Shown here one piece after another: positions 17,995-26,174 of a DNA stretch of 54,056 nt. Each line of letters opens with the position of its first letter. Within the stretch, counting starts at the first letter, position 1. The notes under the pieces are model-generated. The model worked only from the letters and a program-made list of their open reading frames with translations. It was not told the origin of the DNA and did no database searches. The stretch is taken from contig NZ_SDWW01000032.1 of the NCBI RefSeq assembly GCF_004168625.1, positions 1 through 54,056 on the forward strand, given 5' to 3'. Origin of the DNA: Pengzhenrongella frigida (GTDB lineage Bacteria > Actinomycetota > Actinomycetes > Actinomycetales > Cellulomonadaceae). A program made the position numbers and the translations under genes.

Positions 17995-19076
17995 GCCCGG
18001 CCGAGACCAGCACGGCCGCAACCAGCACGGTCGAGCCGGGTCGCCACCTGCCGGGCCGCGTCGTGCGCCGAGGTGCCCTGTCGCTGCGCTGGCAGCCGCG
18101 CTCGGTCGTCGTCGCCCTCGGGCTGCTCCTGCTCACCGCCGTCGTCGGCGTGCTCGCGATGACGCAGGGCACGGTCGAGGTGAGCCCGTCGGACGTGCTG
18201 CGCGGGGTGCTCGGGACCAGCCAGGACGCGACGACCGCACGGGTCGTGCGCGGCATCCGGCTGCCCCGGTTCGTCACGGGCGTCGCGGTCGGCGCCGCGC
18301 TCGGCATGGCCGGGGCCATCTTCCAGTCGGTGTCGCGCAACGCGCTGGGGTCACCCGACATCATCGGCTTCACCGCGGGGTCTGCGACCGGGGCCGTGCT
18401 CCAGATCATCGTGTTCGACGGCGGGCCGCTCGACGTCGCGATCTGGGCCGTCGGCGGCGGCGTGCTCTGTGCGGTCGGCGTCTACACGCTGTCGATGCGG
18501 CGTCGCACCAGCGGCGGATACCGGCTCGTCCTCGTCGGCATCGGCGTCGGTGCGCTGCTGTCCGCCGTCAATTCCCTCCTGCTCACCCGAAGCGACCTCG
18601 ACCACGCGCTCGAGGCCCAGCTGTGGCTCCAAGGCAGCCTCACGGCGCGACGCTGGGAGCAGGCGGTCCCCGTGCTCGCCGTGCTCACGGTCGTCGGCCC
18701 GATCGCCGCTGCCGCCGGTCGCCGGCTCGACCTCATGGAGATGGGCGACGACACCGCAACCCAGCTCGGCCTGCGCGTCGAGCGTGAGCGCCTGTTCCTC
18801 GTCGTCGTCGGCGTCGTGCTGACCGCGGTCGCGACCGCCGCCGCAGGCCCGATCTCCTTCGTCGCGCTCGCCGCACCTCAGCTCGTGCGCCGGCTGACTC
18901 GCGGCACCGGCGCACACCTCGTTCCCGCGGCAGTCATGGGCTCGACGCTCCTGGTCTGCGCCGACCTCCTCTCGCAGCATGTCCCGTTCCGCTGGTCCGT
19001 CCCGGTCGGCCTGACCACCGGACTGCTCGGCGGTATCTACCTCCTGTGGCTTCTCGGCCGCAGCGGAAAGGTGTGA
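17991..19076 (+). CDS. FecCD-type iron-siderophore permease, subunit 2
   Basis: About 361 residues, with a 40-residue polar leader and then the polytopic FecCD fold: GIRLPRFVTGVAVGAALGMAG, SVSRNALGSPDIIGFTAGS and GPISFVALAAPQLVRRL. It pairs with the preceding permease as a heterodimer, with the split ATPase downstream supplying energy. The GTG start (17991-17993) overlaps the stop of subunit 1, and its own TGA overlaps the GTG of the ATPase gene, so the operon is tightly coupled. Confidence 0.92.
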   Translation: MSPAETSTAATSTVEPGRHLPGRVVRRGALSLRWQPRSVVVALGLLLLTAVVGVLAMTQGTVEVSPSDVLRGVLGTSQDATTARVVRGIRLPRFVTGVAVGAALGMAGAIFQSVSRNALGSPDIIGFTAGSATGAVLQIIVFDGGPLDVAIWAVGGGVLCAVGVYTLSMRRRTSGGYRLVLVGIGVGALLSAVNSLLLTRSDLDHALEAQLWLQGSLTARRWEQAVPVLAVLTVVGPIAAAAGRRLDLMEMGDDTATQLGLRVERERLFLVVVGVVLTAVATAAAGPISFVALAAPQLVRRLTRGTGAHLVPAAVMGSTLLVCADLLSQHVPFRWSVPVGLTTGLLGGIYLLWLLGRSGKV

Positions 19077-19890
19077 GCACCATCGGTACCTCACGGCTGC
19101 ACGGCGACGACCTCACGCTCGCCTACGACGATCGCGTCGTCTGCGAGCACCTCGACCTGCGGATCCCCGACGGGTCGTTCACGGTCGTCGTCGGCCCCAA
19201 CGCCTGCGGCAAGTCCACTGCCCTGCGCGCGCTCGCCCGGCTGCTCCGGCCGCGCGCGGGAGAGGTCTTCCTCGACGACGCACCGATCGCCTCACGCCCC
19301 GCGAAGGAGACCTCACACCGCTTGGGACTTCTTCCGCAGGCCCCCCTCGCGCCCGACGGGATCGCGGTCGTCGATCTCGTGGCCCGCGGTTCCCGCACCA
19401 GCGGCTCCTGCGGCAGTGGTCGGTCCACGACGAGGCCGCCGTGAACCGAGCGATGCATGCGACCGGCATCGACGACCTCGCAGAACGGTTGGTCGACGAG
19501 CTGTCGGGCGGCCAGCGCCAGCGCGTCTGGCTCGCGATGGTCCTCGCCCAGGACACGCCGCTGCTGCTGCTCGACGAGCCGACGACGTTCCTTGACATCG
19601 CCCACCAGATCGACGTGCTCGACCTGTGTCGCGACCTGCACGAGGCGCACGGACGCACGCTCGTCGCGGTGCTGCACGACCTGAACCACGCGGCGCGCTA
19701 TGCGACGCACCTCATCGCGATGCGCGACGGGCGCGTGGTCGCCGAAGGGCCCCCCCACGACGTCGTGACCGAAGCGATGGTCGCGTCGGTGTTCGGCCTC
19801 GCCTGCCGAGTGATCGAGGACCCCGTGACCGGTGCGCCGCTCGTGCTGCCGCTCGACCGACGCCGGTCGGCAACCGCACCCGCCTCCTAG
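19073..19890 (+). pseudogene. Iron-siderophore ABC ATPase (FecE/FepC-like), split by a frameshift
   Basis: Two overlapping frames together make one ATPase of about 272 residues. Frame 1 (19073-19444) carries Walker A (VVVGPNACGKST) and the Q-loop (LLPQAPLAPDGIAVVDL). Frame 2 carries LSGGQRQR, Walker B (LLLLDEPTTFLD) and the H-loop (VLHDLNHAARYA). Homology passes between frames near 19388-19391: before the frame 1 stop, the -1 frame reads FPHQRLLRQWSVHDEAAVNR, as intact homologues do. Frame 1 ends in a GTGA overlap with a possible GTG restart at 19441. The cause may be a one-base loss, a sequencing error, or frameshifting. If real, the uptake system lacks a normal ATPase unless two half-proteins assemble. 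Confidence 0.85.
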
Positions 19891-19905
19891 CCTGCGTCGG
19901 GGACG

Positions 19906-21285
19906 TCAGACTTCGATGCCCTCGAGCATCTCCGTGACCAGGGCGGCCACCGGGGAGCGCTCCGATCGGGTCAGGGTGACGTGGGCGAACAGGGGGTGAC
20001 CCTTGAGCGCCTCGATCACGGCCGCGACGCCGTCGTGCCGCCCGACGCGCAGGTTGTCGCGCTGGGCGACGTCGTGGGTGAGCACCACGCGCGAGCTCTG
20101 CCCGATCCGGGAGAGCACCGTGAGCAGCACGTTCCGCTCGAGGGACTGCGCCTCGTCGACGATCACGTAGGCGTCGTGCAGCGACCGTCCCCGGATGTGG
20201 GTCAGGGGCAGCACCTCGAGCAGCTCGCGGTCCATGATCTCCTCGACGACCTCCTTGGAGACGACGGCCTCGAGGGTGTCGAAGACGGCCTGCGCCCACG
20301 GCCCCATCTTGTCCGAGGCGTCGCCCGGCAGGTATCCGAGGTCCTGGCCGCCGACGGCGTACAGCGGGCGGAAGACCATCACCTTGCGGTGCTGCCGCCG
20401 CTCGAGCACCGCCTCCAGGCCGGCGCACAGAGCGAGCGCGGACTTGCCGGTCCCGGCCCGGCCGCCGAGCGAGACGATGCCGATCTCCGGGTCGAGCAGC
20501 AGGTCGATCGCGACCCGCTGCTCGGCGCTGCGCCCGTGCAGGCCGAACACGTCCTGGTCGCCGCGGACGAGCTGTACGTGCTTGTCGGCCGTGACCCGCC
20601 CGAGGGCGGACCCGCGCGGCGAGTGCAGCACGAGTCCCGTGTGGCACAGCAGCCCGCGGGCCGAGGCCCCCTCGACCTCCGCGAGATCGATGGACTCGTG
20701 CTCCCAGGCGGTGGCCATCTGGGCCTCGGAGATGTCGAGCGCGTCCATCCCGGTCCACCCGGAGTCCACCGCGAGCTCGGCCCGGTACTCCTCGGCGCGC
20801 AGCCCGACGGCGGACGCCTTGACCCGCATGGGCAGGTCCTTCGACACGAGCGTCACGTCCCGCCCCTCGAGGGCGAGGTTCTTCGCGACGGCGAGGATCC
20901 GGTTGTCGTTCTCGCCGAGCCGGAAGCCGACGGGCAGCTGGTCGGCGCTCGTGTGGTTCAGCTCCACGTGCAGGGTGCCACCCTCGTCCCCGATGGGCAG
21001 GGGCTCGTCCAGTCGGCCGTACTCGATGCGCAGGTCGTCGAGCAGCCGCAGCGCCGACCGGGCGAAGTACCCCAGCTCGGCGTGGTGCCGCTTCGCCTCC
21101 AGCTCCGTGATCACCACGACGGGCAGGACGACGTCGTGCTCCTTGAAACGCAGGATCGCACGCGGGTCGGACAGGAGAACGGAGGTGTCGAGGACGTACG
21201 TCCTGCGGCCGGCGAGACCGTCGGCGTCGCTGCTCGCTGCGTCCGCGGTGCGGGTGGTGTCCTGGCTCGATGCGTCAGTGACCAC
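19906..21285 (-). CDS. PhoH-family ATPase with N-terminal PIN domain
   Basis: A 459-residue protein fusing a PIN ribonuclease domain (about 28-160, with [12 protein letters not shown] and [14 protein letters not shown] holding the acidic residues) to a PhoH helicase/ATPase domain (about 240-459). Walker A is [15 protein letters not shown] and Walker B is [10 protein letters not shown]. This is the PhoH2/PhoH-like class, which in mycobacteria acts as an RNA helicase and ribonuclease. Here it is one chromosomal polypeptide without an upstream antitoxin gene. GTG 21285 is chosen because GGAGGGAG lies a few bases upstream. A strong 11 bp inverted repeat stands in its leader region. Confidence 0.93.
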   Translation of the reverse strand: MVTDASSQDTTRTADAASSDADGLAGRRTYVLDTSVLLSDPRAILRFKEHDVVLPVVVITELEAKRHHAELGYFARSALRLLDDLRIEYGRLDEPLPIGDEGGTLHVELNHTSADQLPVGFRLGENDNRILAVAKNLALEGRDVTLVSKDLPMRVKASAVGLRAEEYRAELAVDSGWTGMDALDISEAQMATAWEHESIDLAEVEGASARGLLCHTGLVLHSPRGSALGRVTADKHVQLVRGDQDVFGLHGRSAEQRVAIDLLLDPEIGIVSLGGRAGTGKSALALCAGLEAVLERRQHRKVMVFRPLYAVGGQDLGYLPGDASDKMGPWAQAVFDTLEAVVSKEVVEEIMDRELLEVLPLTHIRGRSLHDAYVIVDEAQSLERNVLLTVLSRIGQSSRVVLTHDVAQRDNLRVGRHDGVAAVIEALKGHPLFAHVTLTRSERSPVAALVTEMLEGIEV

Positions 21286-21425
21286 GACGGGCTCCCTCCG
21301 GCGCCTGCGCGCCGTTCTCGCTACCTCCGACCGGCGCTGCGCCGATCGTCGGTGACTGGGTGGGGGTCGGTCGGCCGTGAGAGCCGGAACCGGCCCTCCC
21401 CCGGGAGCACGTGCTCCATGGGCTG

Positions 21426-21468
21426 ACCTCCCGCGGGACGACAGGTGCCGTCCGTTACCGCGGGAGGT
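21426..21468. promoter_or_regulatory. Inverted repeat upstream of phoH-like gene
   Basis: ACCTCCCGCGG (21426-21436) and CCGCGGGAGGT (21458-21468) form a perfect 11 bp inverted repeat with a 21 base spacer. It lies within the 297 bp region between the phoH-like start and the uppS stop. It may be the upstream operator or leader of the phoH-like gene, or a terminator for uppS. Nothing else was recognised in this gap. Confidence 0.5.
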
Positions 21469-21582
21469 TACGCCGGGGGCGCAGCCGCCGACAGCGACAC
21501 GCCAGGGCGAAACACGATGTTCATCCGGACCCACCCGGGCGGTCACCTGGGGCGCGCGCACCGCCGGGAACGGGGTGCGCGC

Positions 21583-22344
21583 TCAGCGCCCGAGCCGTCG
21601 CTCCCGGGCAGCGAACGCCCGCAGGGCGCGCAGGAAGTCGACCCGCCGGAAGTCCGGCCAGTAGGCCTCGCAGAAGTAGAACTCCGAGTGCGCGCTCTGC
21701 CAGAGCAGGAACCCGCCCAGGCGCTGCTCCCCGGAGGTGCGGATGACGAGCTCGGGATCCGGCTGCCCCTTGGTGTAGAGGTGGTCCGCGATCTGGTCGA
21801 CGTCGAACGACTCGGCGAGGGCCTCGAGCGAGTTGCCCTGCGCGACGTGCTCGCGCAGCAGCGACCGGAAGGCCTCGGCGATCTCGTGCCGGCCGCCGTA
21901 GCCGATGGCGACGTTCACGTGCAGGCCCTGGACGTCGCGGGTGCGCTCCTCGGCGGCCCGCAGCGCCCCGGCCGCGTTCGCCGGGAGGAGCTCGAGGTCG
22001 CCCATGACCTGGATCCGCCAGCGACCGGTGTCGGCGAGGTGGCACACCGCGTCGGTGATGATCTCCACGAGCTCGGCGAGCTCGTCCGGGTTGCGTCCGA
22101 GGTTGTCGGTCGAGAGCATCCACAGCGTGACGACCTCGACCCCGACCTCCTCGGACCAGGCGAGCAGCTCGGTGATCTTGTCGGCGCCGCGCTTGTGGCC
22201 GGTCGAGGCCGGCTCCCCGAAGGACTTCGCCCAGCGCCGGTTCCCGTCCAGGATGACCCCGACGTGCCGCGGGATCGCGTCCTTCGGTAGCGAGGCCGCC
22301 AGACGTCGCTCGTACAACCCGTAGAGCGGATGGGGCAGGCGCAC
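21583..22344 (-). CDS. uppS: Isoprenyl (polyprenyl) cis-transferase, UppS family
   Basis: About 253 residues of the cis-prenyltransferase family, which extends allylic diphosphates with IPP to make the lipid carrier for cell-wall synthesis. Asp33 in HVGVILDGNRRWAK is the catalytic/magnesium residue. The C-terminal motif RTSGEQRLGGFLLWQSAHSE and FYFCEAYWPDF complete the active site. Actinobacteria often have two paralogues of differing chain length, so whether this makes the short or long product is uncertain. GTG 22344 (RLPHPLYGLYERRL) is the likely start, with GGAAGG upstream; the frame remains open to 22395. Confidence 0.93.
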   Translation of the reverse strand: MRLPHPLYGLYERRLAASLPKDAIPRHVGVILDGNRRWAKSFGEPASTGHKRGADKITELLAWSEEVGVEVVTLWMLSTDNLGRNPDELAELVEIITDAVCHLADTGRWRIQVMGDLELLPANAAGALRAAEERTRDVQGLHVNVAIGYGGRHEIAEAFRSLLREHVAQGNSLEALAESFDVDQIADHLYTKGQPDPELVIRTSGEQRLGGFLLWQSAHSEFYFCEAYWPDFRRVDFLRALRAFAARERRLGR

Positions 22345-22525
22345 GCGAGGGACCTTCCGGCGGGGGGAAACGTGTGAGGTCACGCTACCGCGCACCGGGG
22401 CCCCCGCCTCGCTCCCCGGTCCGCGCCGAGCGGTGCCCGGGCGCGTCCCGACCGCGCGTGCCGGCCACCGGAGACCAAGGACCAGCCGAGCGCCGCGGCG
22501 GCCGTGTCGGTCCTCCCGGACACGT

Positions 22526-22547
22526 ACCTACGGTGCAGTAACCTACG
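22526..22547. promoter_or_regulatory. Direct repeat in hemolysin III promoter region
   Basis: ACCTACG occurs at 22526-22532 and 22541-22547, exactly 15 bp apart, in an unusually AT-rich stretch (CGGTGCAGTAACCTACGAAG) about 70-90 bp before the hemolysin III gene. It resembles TetR-type operator and promoter regions of actinobacterial lipid genes. This is a weak inference. Confidence 0.35.
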
Positions 22548-22612
22548 AAGGCGTAAGGGAGAGATCCGCGAGGATGCTTGCAGGACCCGCAGACCGAAGG
22601 AGCCGATCGAAG

Positions 22613-23326
22613 ATGGCACGCAGTCGAACCGCAGGCGAGGGCGCAACCGTCGGGGACGCGCTGCGCAGCGGCGCCACCCAGATGGCCGACGCCGTCAAGC
22701 CGCGGCTGCGCGGCTGGATCCATGCGGGGATGTTCCCGCTGGTCGTGGCGGCCGGGATCGTGCTCGTCGTGCTGTCCCCCACCGCGCCCGCCAAGATCTC
22801 CACCGCGGTGTTCGCGGCCTCGTCGGTGCTCCTGTTCGGGGTGAGCGCCGTGTACCACCTGGGCACCTGGTCCCCGCGCGTCACCGCTGTGCTGCGGCGC
22901 ATGGACCACTCGAACATCTTCCTCATCATCGCGGGGACCGGCACGCCGCTCGCCGTCATCCTGCTGCCGCCCGCCACCGCGCAGGTGATGCTCTGGGTCA
23001 TCTGGACCGGTGCCGTGCTCGGGCTGCTCGGCCGGGTGATCTGGCTCGGTGCGCCGCGCTGGGTCTACACGCCGGTGTACGTCGCGCTCGGGCTCGTGAA
23101 CCTGTTCTTCCTCCCCGACTTCTGGCGCGAGGGCGGGCCGGCGATCGTCTGGCTCATCGTCGCCGGCGGCGCCGCGTACATCGCCGGCGCCGTCGTCTAC
23201 GCGCTCAAGCGCCCCAACCCGAGCCCGCGGTGGTTCGGGTTCCACGAGGTGTTCCACGCGCTCACCGTGGTCGGTTTCACCTGCAACTACGTGGCCGTGT
23301 CGATCGCGTCGTACGGCTCGGCCTAG
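22613..23326 (+). CDS. Hemolysin III / PAQR-family membrane protein
   Basis: A 237-residue protein with about seven membrane helices after a 45-residue polar N-terminus. PAQR/HlyIII motifs are present: SAVYHLGTW, MDHSNIFLIIAGTGTP and FHEVFHALTVVGF, whose Ser, Asp and three His residues form the metal site in the family. Members act in membrane-lipid homeostasis; haemolysis is only a historical name. The ATG at 22613 follows AAGGAG by 11 bases. Its TAG stop is part of a CTAG (23323-23326) that also provides the stop of the convergent nitrilase gene. Confidence 0.9.
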   Translation: MARSRTAGEGATVGDALRSGATQMADAVKPRLRGWIHAGMFPLVVAAGIVLVVLSPTAPAKISTAVFAASSVLLFGVSAVYHLGTWSPRVTAVLRRMDHSNIFLIIAGTGTPLAVILLPPATAQVMLWVIWTGAVLGLLGRVIWLGAPRWVYTPVYVALGLVNLFFLPDFWREGGPAIVWLIVAGGAAYIAGAVVYALKRPNPSPRWFGFHEVFHALTVVGFTCNYVAVSIASYGSA

Positions 23327-24192
23327 GCCTCGCGGGGCACGACGGCGTAGCGCCGGTTCGCCAGCGACGGGTTCCGTTCGCGCACGGCAGCCAGGGCGAT
23401 CGGGTCGAGGTCGGTCGTCCCCGCCCCCGGCACCGCCCCGAGCTCGAGCCGGACGTCGCCGTCCGGTCCGACCACGAGCGAGCGGCCGATCACCCCTCGC
23501 CCCGCCTGCCCGACGGCGACCACCACGGACGTGTTCTCGATCGCCCGGGCCACGGCCAGGGCCCGCCAGTGCTCCGGCTTGCGCGGTCCGGCGGCCCAGG
23601 CCGCGGGCACCACGAGCACCTGCGCGCCGGCGTCCACCAGGCGCCGGGCCATCTCGGGGAAGCGCAGGTCATAGCAGGTCATGATCCCGAAGCTCAGGCC
23701 CGCGACGTCGAGCACGACGGGCGGGGTGTCCGGCGACCCCGGTTCGAGGCGGTCGGACTCGCGCTGACCGAACGCGTCGTAGAGGTGGACCTTGCGGTAC
23801 ACCCCGACGAGCGACCCGGTCCCGTCGACCGCCACGACCGCGTTGACGGCCCGGTCCGCGCTCGCGCCGGGCAGGGTGGTACCCGCGATCACGGCCACGC
23901 CGGTGGCCGCGGCCCGGTCGCGCAGCGCCTGGACGAACGGGCCGGACAGCGGTTCGGCATCCTGCGCCCCGGGGCCGCGCGGGTCGAGGCCGGAGGCGTA
24001 CTCGGGCAGGACCAGCAGGTCGGAGCCGGCGGCGGCGGCGGCGTCCACGGCAGCGACGGCCTGACGCAGGTTCGCCGCATGGTCGGCCCCGACCGCGACC
24101 TGCCCGAGCGTCACCCGGACGGCGGGCCGCAGCGGCCGGGCGGGCAACGGCAGGACACCGGGACGGTCAGCTCCGGGCAGCGACCCGGTCAT
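23323..24192 (-). CDS. Carbon-nitrogen hydrolase (nitrilase superfamily, Nit-like)
   Basis: A 289-residue amidase of the nitrilase superfamily. The Glu-Lys-Cys catalytic set is visible: Glu in LLVLPEYASG, Lys in VYRKVHLYDAFGQRESD and Cys in IMTCYDLRFPE. The RKxHLxD...ESD pattern is closest to the Nit1/Nit2 branch (omega-amidase and deaminated-thiol repair), but the substrate is not determined. Its ATG overlaps the stop of the small membrane protein gene (ATGA), which in turn overlaps mca, so the three are one leftward operon. A link to mycothiol metabolism is possible but unproven. Confidence 0.88.
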   Translation of the reverse strand: MTGSLPGADRPGVLPLPARPLRPAVRVTLGQVAVGADHAANLRQAVAAVDAAAAAGSDLLVLPEYASGLDPRGPGAQDAEPLSGPFVQALRDRAAATGVAVIAGTTLPGASADRAVNAVVAVDGTGSLVGVYRKVHLYDAFGQRESDRLEPGSPDTPPVVLDVAGLSFGIMTCYDLRFPEMARRLVDAGAQVLVVPAAWAAGPRKPEHWRALAVARAIENTSVVVAVGQAGRGVIGRSLVVGPDGDVRLELGAVPGAGTTDLDPIALAAVRERNPSLANRRYAVVPREA

Positions 24193-24539
24193 CGATCGGC
24201 GCCGTCCGAGGCGTCGTCGTCGCGCACCACCCCCGGCGCCGTCGTGGCCGCGCTCGCCGCGGCGGCTTCCTCGGCATCGATCTGGGCCTGCTTGCGGTTG
24301 ACCTTGCGCAGCTTGGACGTCAGCGACAGGAACAGGCCGATGCAGGCCAGGGCGATGAGGAACACCGGCAGGAAGCCGATCAGTCCGGGCGAGACGTCGC
24401 CGGGCTCGAGATCGCCGGTCCGGCCGGGGCTCGGGGACGGCGTCGCGGCGCTCGTCGACGTGGACAGGGCCCCCGAGAGCGGCCCGGAGTCCCACCCCGA
24501 GAGGTCCAGCGCGGGACGGTCGAACGGGACGGTGGTCAT
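24189..24539 (-). CDS. Small single-pass membrane protein, unknown function
   Basis: A 116-residue protein, not recognised as a named family. An N-terminal Ser/Thr/Pro-rich stretch of about 55 residues precedes one membrane helix (LIGFLPVFLIALACIGLFLS). A basic juxtamembrane segment (KLRKVNRKQ) and an acidic Ala-rich tail follow. The charge pattern suggests the N-terminus is outside and the tail inside. It is locked between mca (TGATG, one-base overlap) and the nitrilase gene (ATGA), so co-expression with both is near certain. Confidence 0.75.
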   Translation of the reverse strand: MTTVPFDRPALDLSGWDSGPLSGALSTSTSAATPSPSPGRTGDLEPGDVSPGLIGFLPVFLIALACIGLFLSLTSKLRKVNRKQAQIDAEEAAAASAATTAPGVVRDDDASDGADR

Positions 24540-25420
24540 CACGAGCCTTCCGGACGGATTCCGGCGAACAGGTCGTCCTCCGGCAAGGTGGTGGGCACGT
24601 GGGACACGGCCAGCTCGAAGTCCTCGAACGGCCAGGTCTCGGCCTCGATCGCGCGGGGGATCGCGAAGAAGAAGCCGTCCGGGTCGATCTGGGTCGCATG
24701 GGCGCGCAACGCGTCGTCCCGCGCGGGGAACCAGTCGGCGCACGCGATCCGCGTGGTCACCGAGCGTTCGGGGATCTCGCGCGCCTGCCGGGACTCGATC
24801 CACTCACCGAACGGCGACTCCCGGTCGGCCGCGACCAGTGCCTCGTGCATGGCGCGCATCCGCACCATGGAGAAGCCGTGGTTGAAGTAGAGCTTGAGCG
24901 GCTGCCACGGCTCGCCCAGCCCGCGGTAGCGCTCGGGGTCGCCCGCGGTCTCGAACGCCTCGACCGAGACCCGGTGGCACATGATGTGGTCCGGGTGCGG
25001 GTAGCCCCCGCTCGGGTCGTAGGTCGTCACCACGTGCGGGCGGAACTCGCGGATGAGCTGCACGAGCGGGGCGGCGGCCTCCTCGAGCGGGGTCATTGCG
25101 AAGCACCCTTCGGGGAGCGGCGGCAGCGGGTCCCCCTCGGGCAGCCCCGAGTCCACGAAGCCGAGCCAGCGCTGGCGCACCCCCAGGGCCCGGGCGGCGC
25201 TCGCCATCTCGGCGCGCCGGATCTCGCGCATCGCCTCGATCCCGCCCTCGACCGGCGGGTAGGACGGGTTGAGCAGGTCGCCGCGCTCGCCGCCCGTGCA
25301 GGTCGCCACGAGCACGTCGACGCCCTCGGCGACATAGCGGGCGGTGGTCGCCGCCCCCTTGCTCGACTCGTCGTCGGGATGGGCATGTACCGCCATGAGT
25401 CGAAGTCGATCTGTTGCCAC
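24539..25420 (-). CDS. mca: Mycothiol S-conjugate amidase
   Basis: A 293-residue zinc amidase of the MshB/Mca (LmbE-like) family. Zinc-binding motifs are AHPDDESSKGA near residue 13 and GYPHPDHIMCHR near residue 145. Mca cleaves mycothiol adducts to a mercapturic acid, for export, plus glucosaminyl-inositol, a detoxification step specific to actinobacteria. The length and the CTGGERGDLLNP segment favour Mca over MshB. GTG 25420 has GGAGGA six bases upstream. It heads the mca-membrane protein-nitrilase operon and is divergent from the DUF4307 gene across a 19 bp tandem repeat. Confidence 0.95.
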   Translation of the reverse strand: MATDRLRLMAVHAHPDDESSKGAATTARYVAEGVDVLVATCTGGERGDLLNPSYPPVEGGIEAMREIRRAEMASAARALGVRQRWLGFVDSGLPEGDPLPPLPEGCFAMTPLEEAAAPLVQLIREFRPHVVTTYDPSGGYPHPDHIMCHRVSVEAFETAGDPERYRGLGEPWQPLKLYFNHGFSMVRMRAMHEALVAADRESPFGEWIESRQAREIPERSVTTRIACADWFPARDDALRAHATQIDPDGFFFAIPRAIEAETWPFEDFELAVSHVPTTLPEDDLFAGIRPEGS

Positions 25421-25474
25421 CGAGATCCTCCTGCGTCAGTCGCCACATCTTTCGGTGCCGGGTCGAGAGACAAT

Positions 25475-25512
25475 GTTCTCGCACCCCGGCGACGTTCTCG
25501 CACCCCAGCGAC
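25475..25512. repeat. 19 bp tandem duplication between divergent genes
   Basis: Two adjacent 19 bp units starting GTTCTCGCACCCC occupy 25475-25493 and 25494-25512 and differ at one base. They lie in the 140 bp divergent promoter region between mca and the DUF4307 gene, so they could be paired regulator sites or a simple duplication. Confidence 0.85.
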
Positions 25513-25560
25513 CCGACGCGCCAGATCGTCGTGCGCGCGCCGCCTGACGGAAGGACACCC

Positions 25561-25977
25561 ATGAGCGAGTCGACCACCCAGCACCTCCCCGCGCGGCGGT
25601 ACGGGCCGGAACCGACGGCGCGCCGCAAGCGCTCGATCGTCGTCGGCCTCGCGGTCGGCGGCGCCGTGGCGACGGCGCTGGGGATCTGGATCGGGATCGG
25701 GGTGCTCCAGGACCCGGTGCAGTGGAAGGACGTCGGCTTCTCGGTCGAGGGGCCGGAGCGGATCGATGTGACCTTCGACGTGATCAAGGACCCGGCGGCG
25801 ACCGCCGAGTGCACGGTGCACGCGCTCAACCAGGGCTTCGCCGAGGTCGGGCTGGCCCGGGTCACGGTCGGCCCGGGAACGACCCGCATCCACCGCGAGA
25901 CCGTCCCGGTGGCCACCCAGGAGCTCGCGGTGACCGGCCTCGTCGAGACGTGCGCGATCGTCGCCGACGCCGACTGA
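25561..25977 (+). CDS. DUF4307 membrane protein
   Basis: A 138-residue protein with one N-terminal membrane helix (about residues 26-46) after a basic stretch (ARRKRS), and an outside beta-rich domain (DVGFSVEGPERIDVTFDVIK, ECTVHALNQGFAEVG). This matches the actinobacterial DUF4307 family, usually found next to mca. Its function is unknown. The ATG at 25561 follows a GAAGGA site. greA lies 197 bp downstream on the same strand with its own probable promoter. Confidence 0.85.
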   Translation: MSESTTQHLPARRYGPEPTARRKRSIVVGLAVGGAVATALGIWIGIGVLQDPVQWKDVGFSVEGPERIDVTFDVIKDPAATAECTVHALNQGFAEVGLARVTVGPGTTRIHRETVPVATQELAVTGLVETCAIVADAD

Positions 25978-26174
25978 TGGGCCGTTCGGAGGCGCTGACC
26001 AGCGCCGAAAGGCATCCGGTTGCTAGACTGAGCGATTCACACGCTGCCCCCGGCTCGGCGTGGCCTTAGGTCGACGCAGTCGGGAGAGTCCAAGCGTGGT
26101 CACTGGCGTATCCAATTCCACGGGTGCGTCCCGTGCCGACAGATGCGCGCTATTGAAGCAAGGAAGGAGCGATC

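Noticed and set aside
19441-19443. Treating the second ATPase half as a normal independent gene
   Set aside because: It lacks Walker A, and homology continues upstream of its GTG in the same frame, so it is the tail of a split gene.
22433-22612. Longer N-terminus for hemolysin III
   Set aside because: The extension is Arg/Pro-rich and overlaps the likely promoter; ATG 22613 has AAGGAG upstream.
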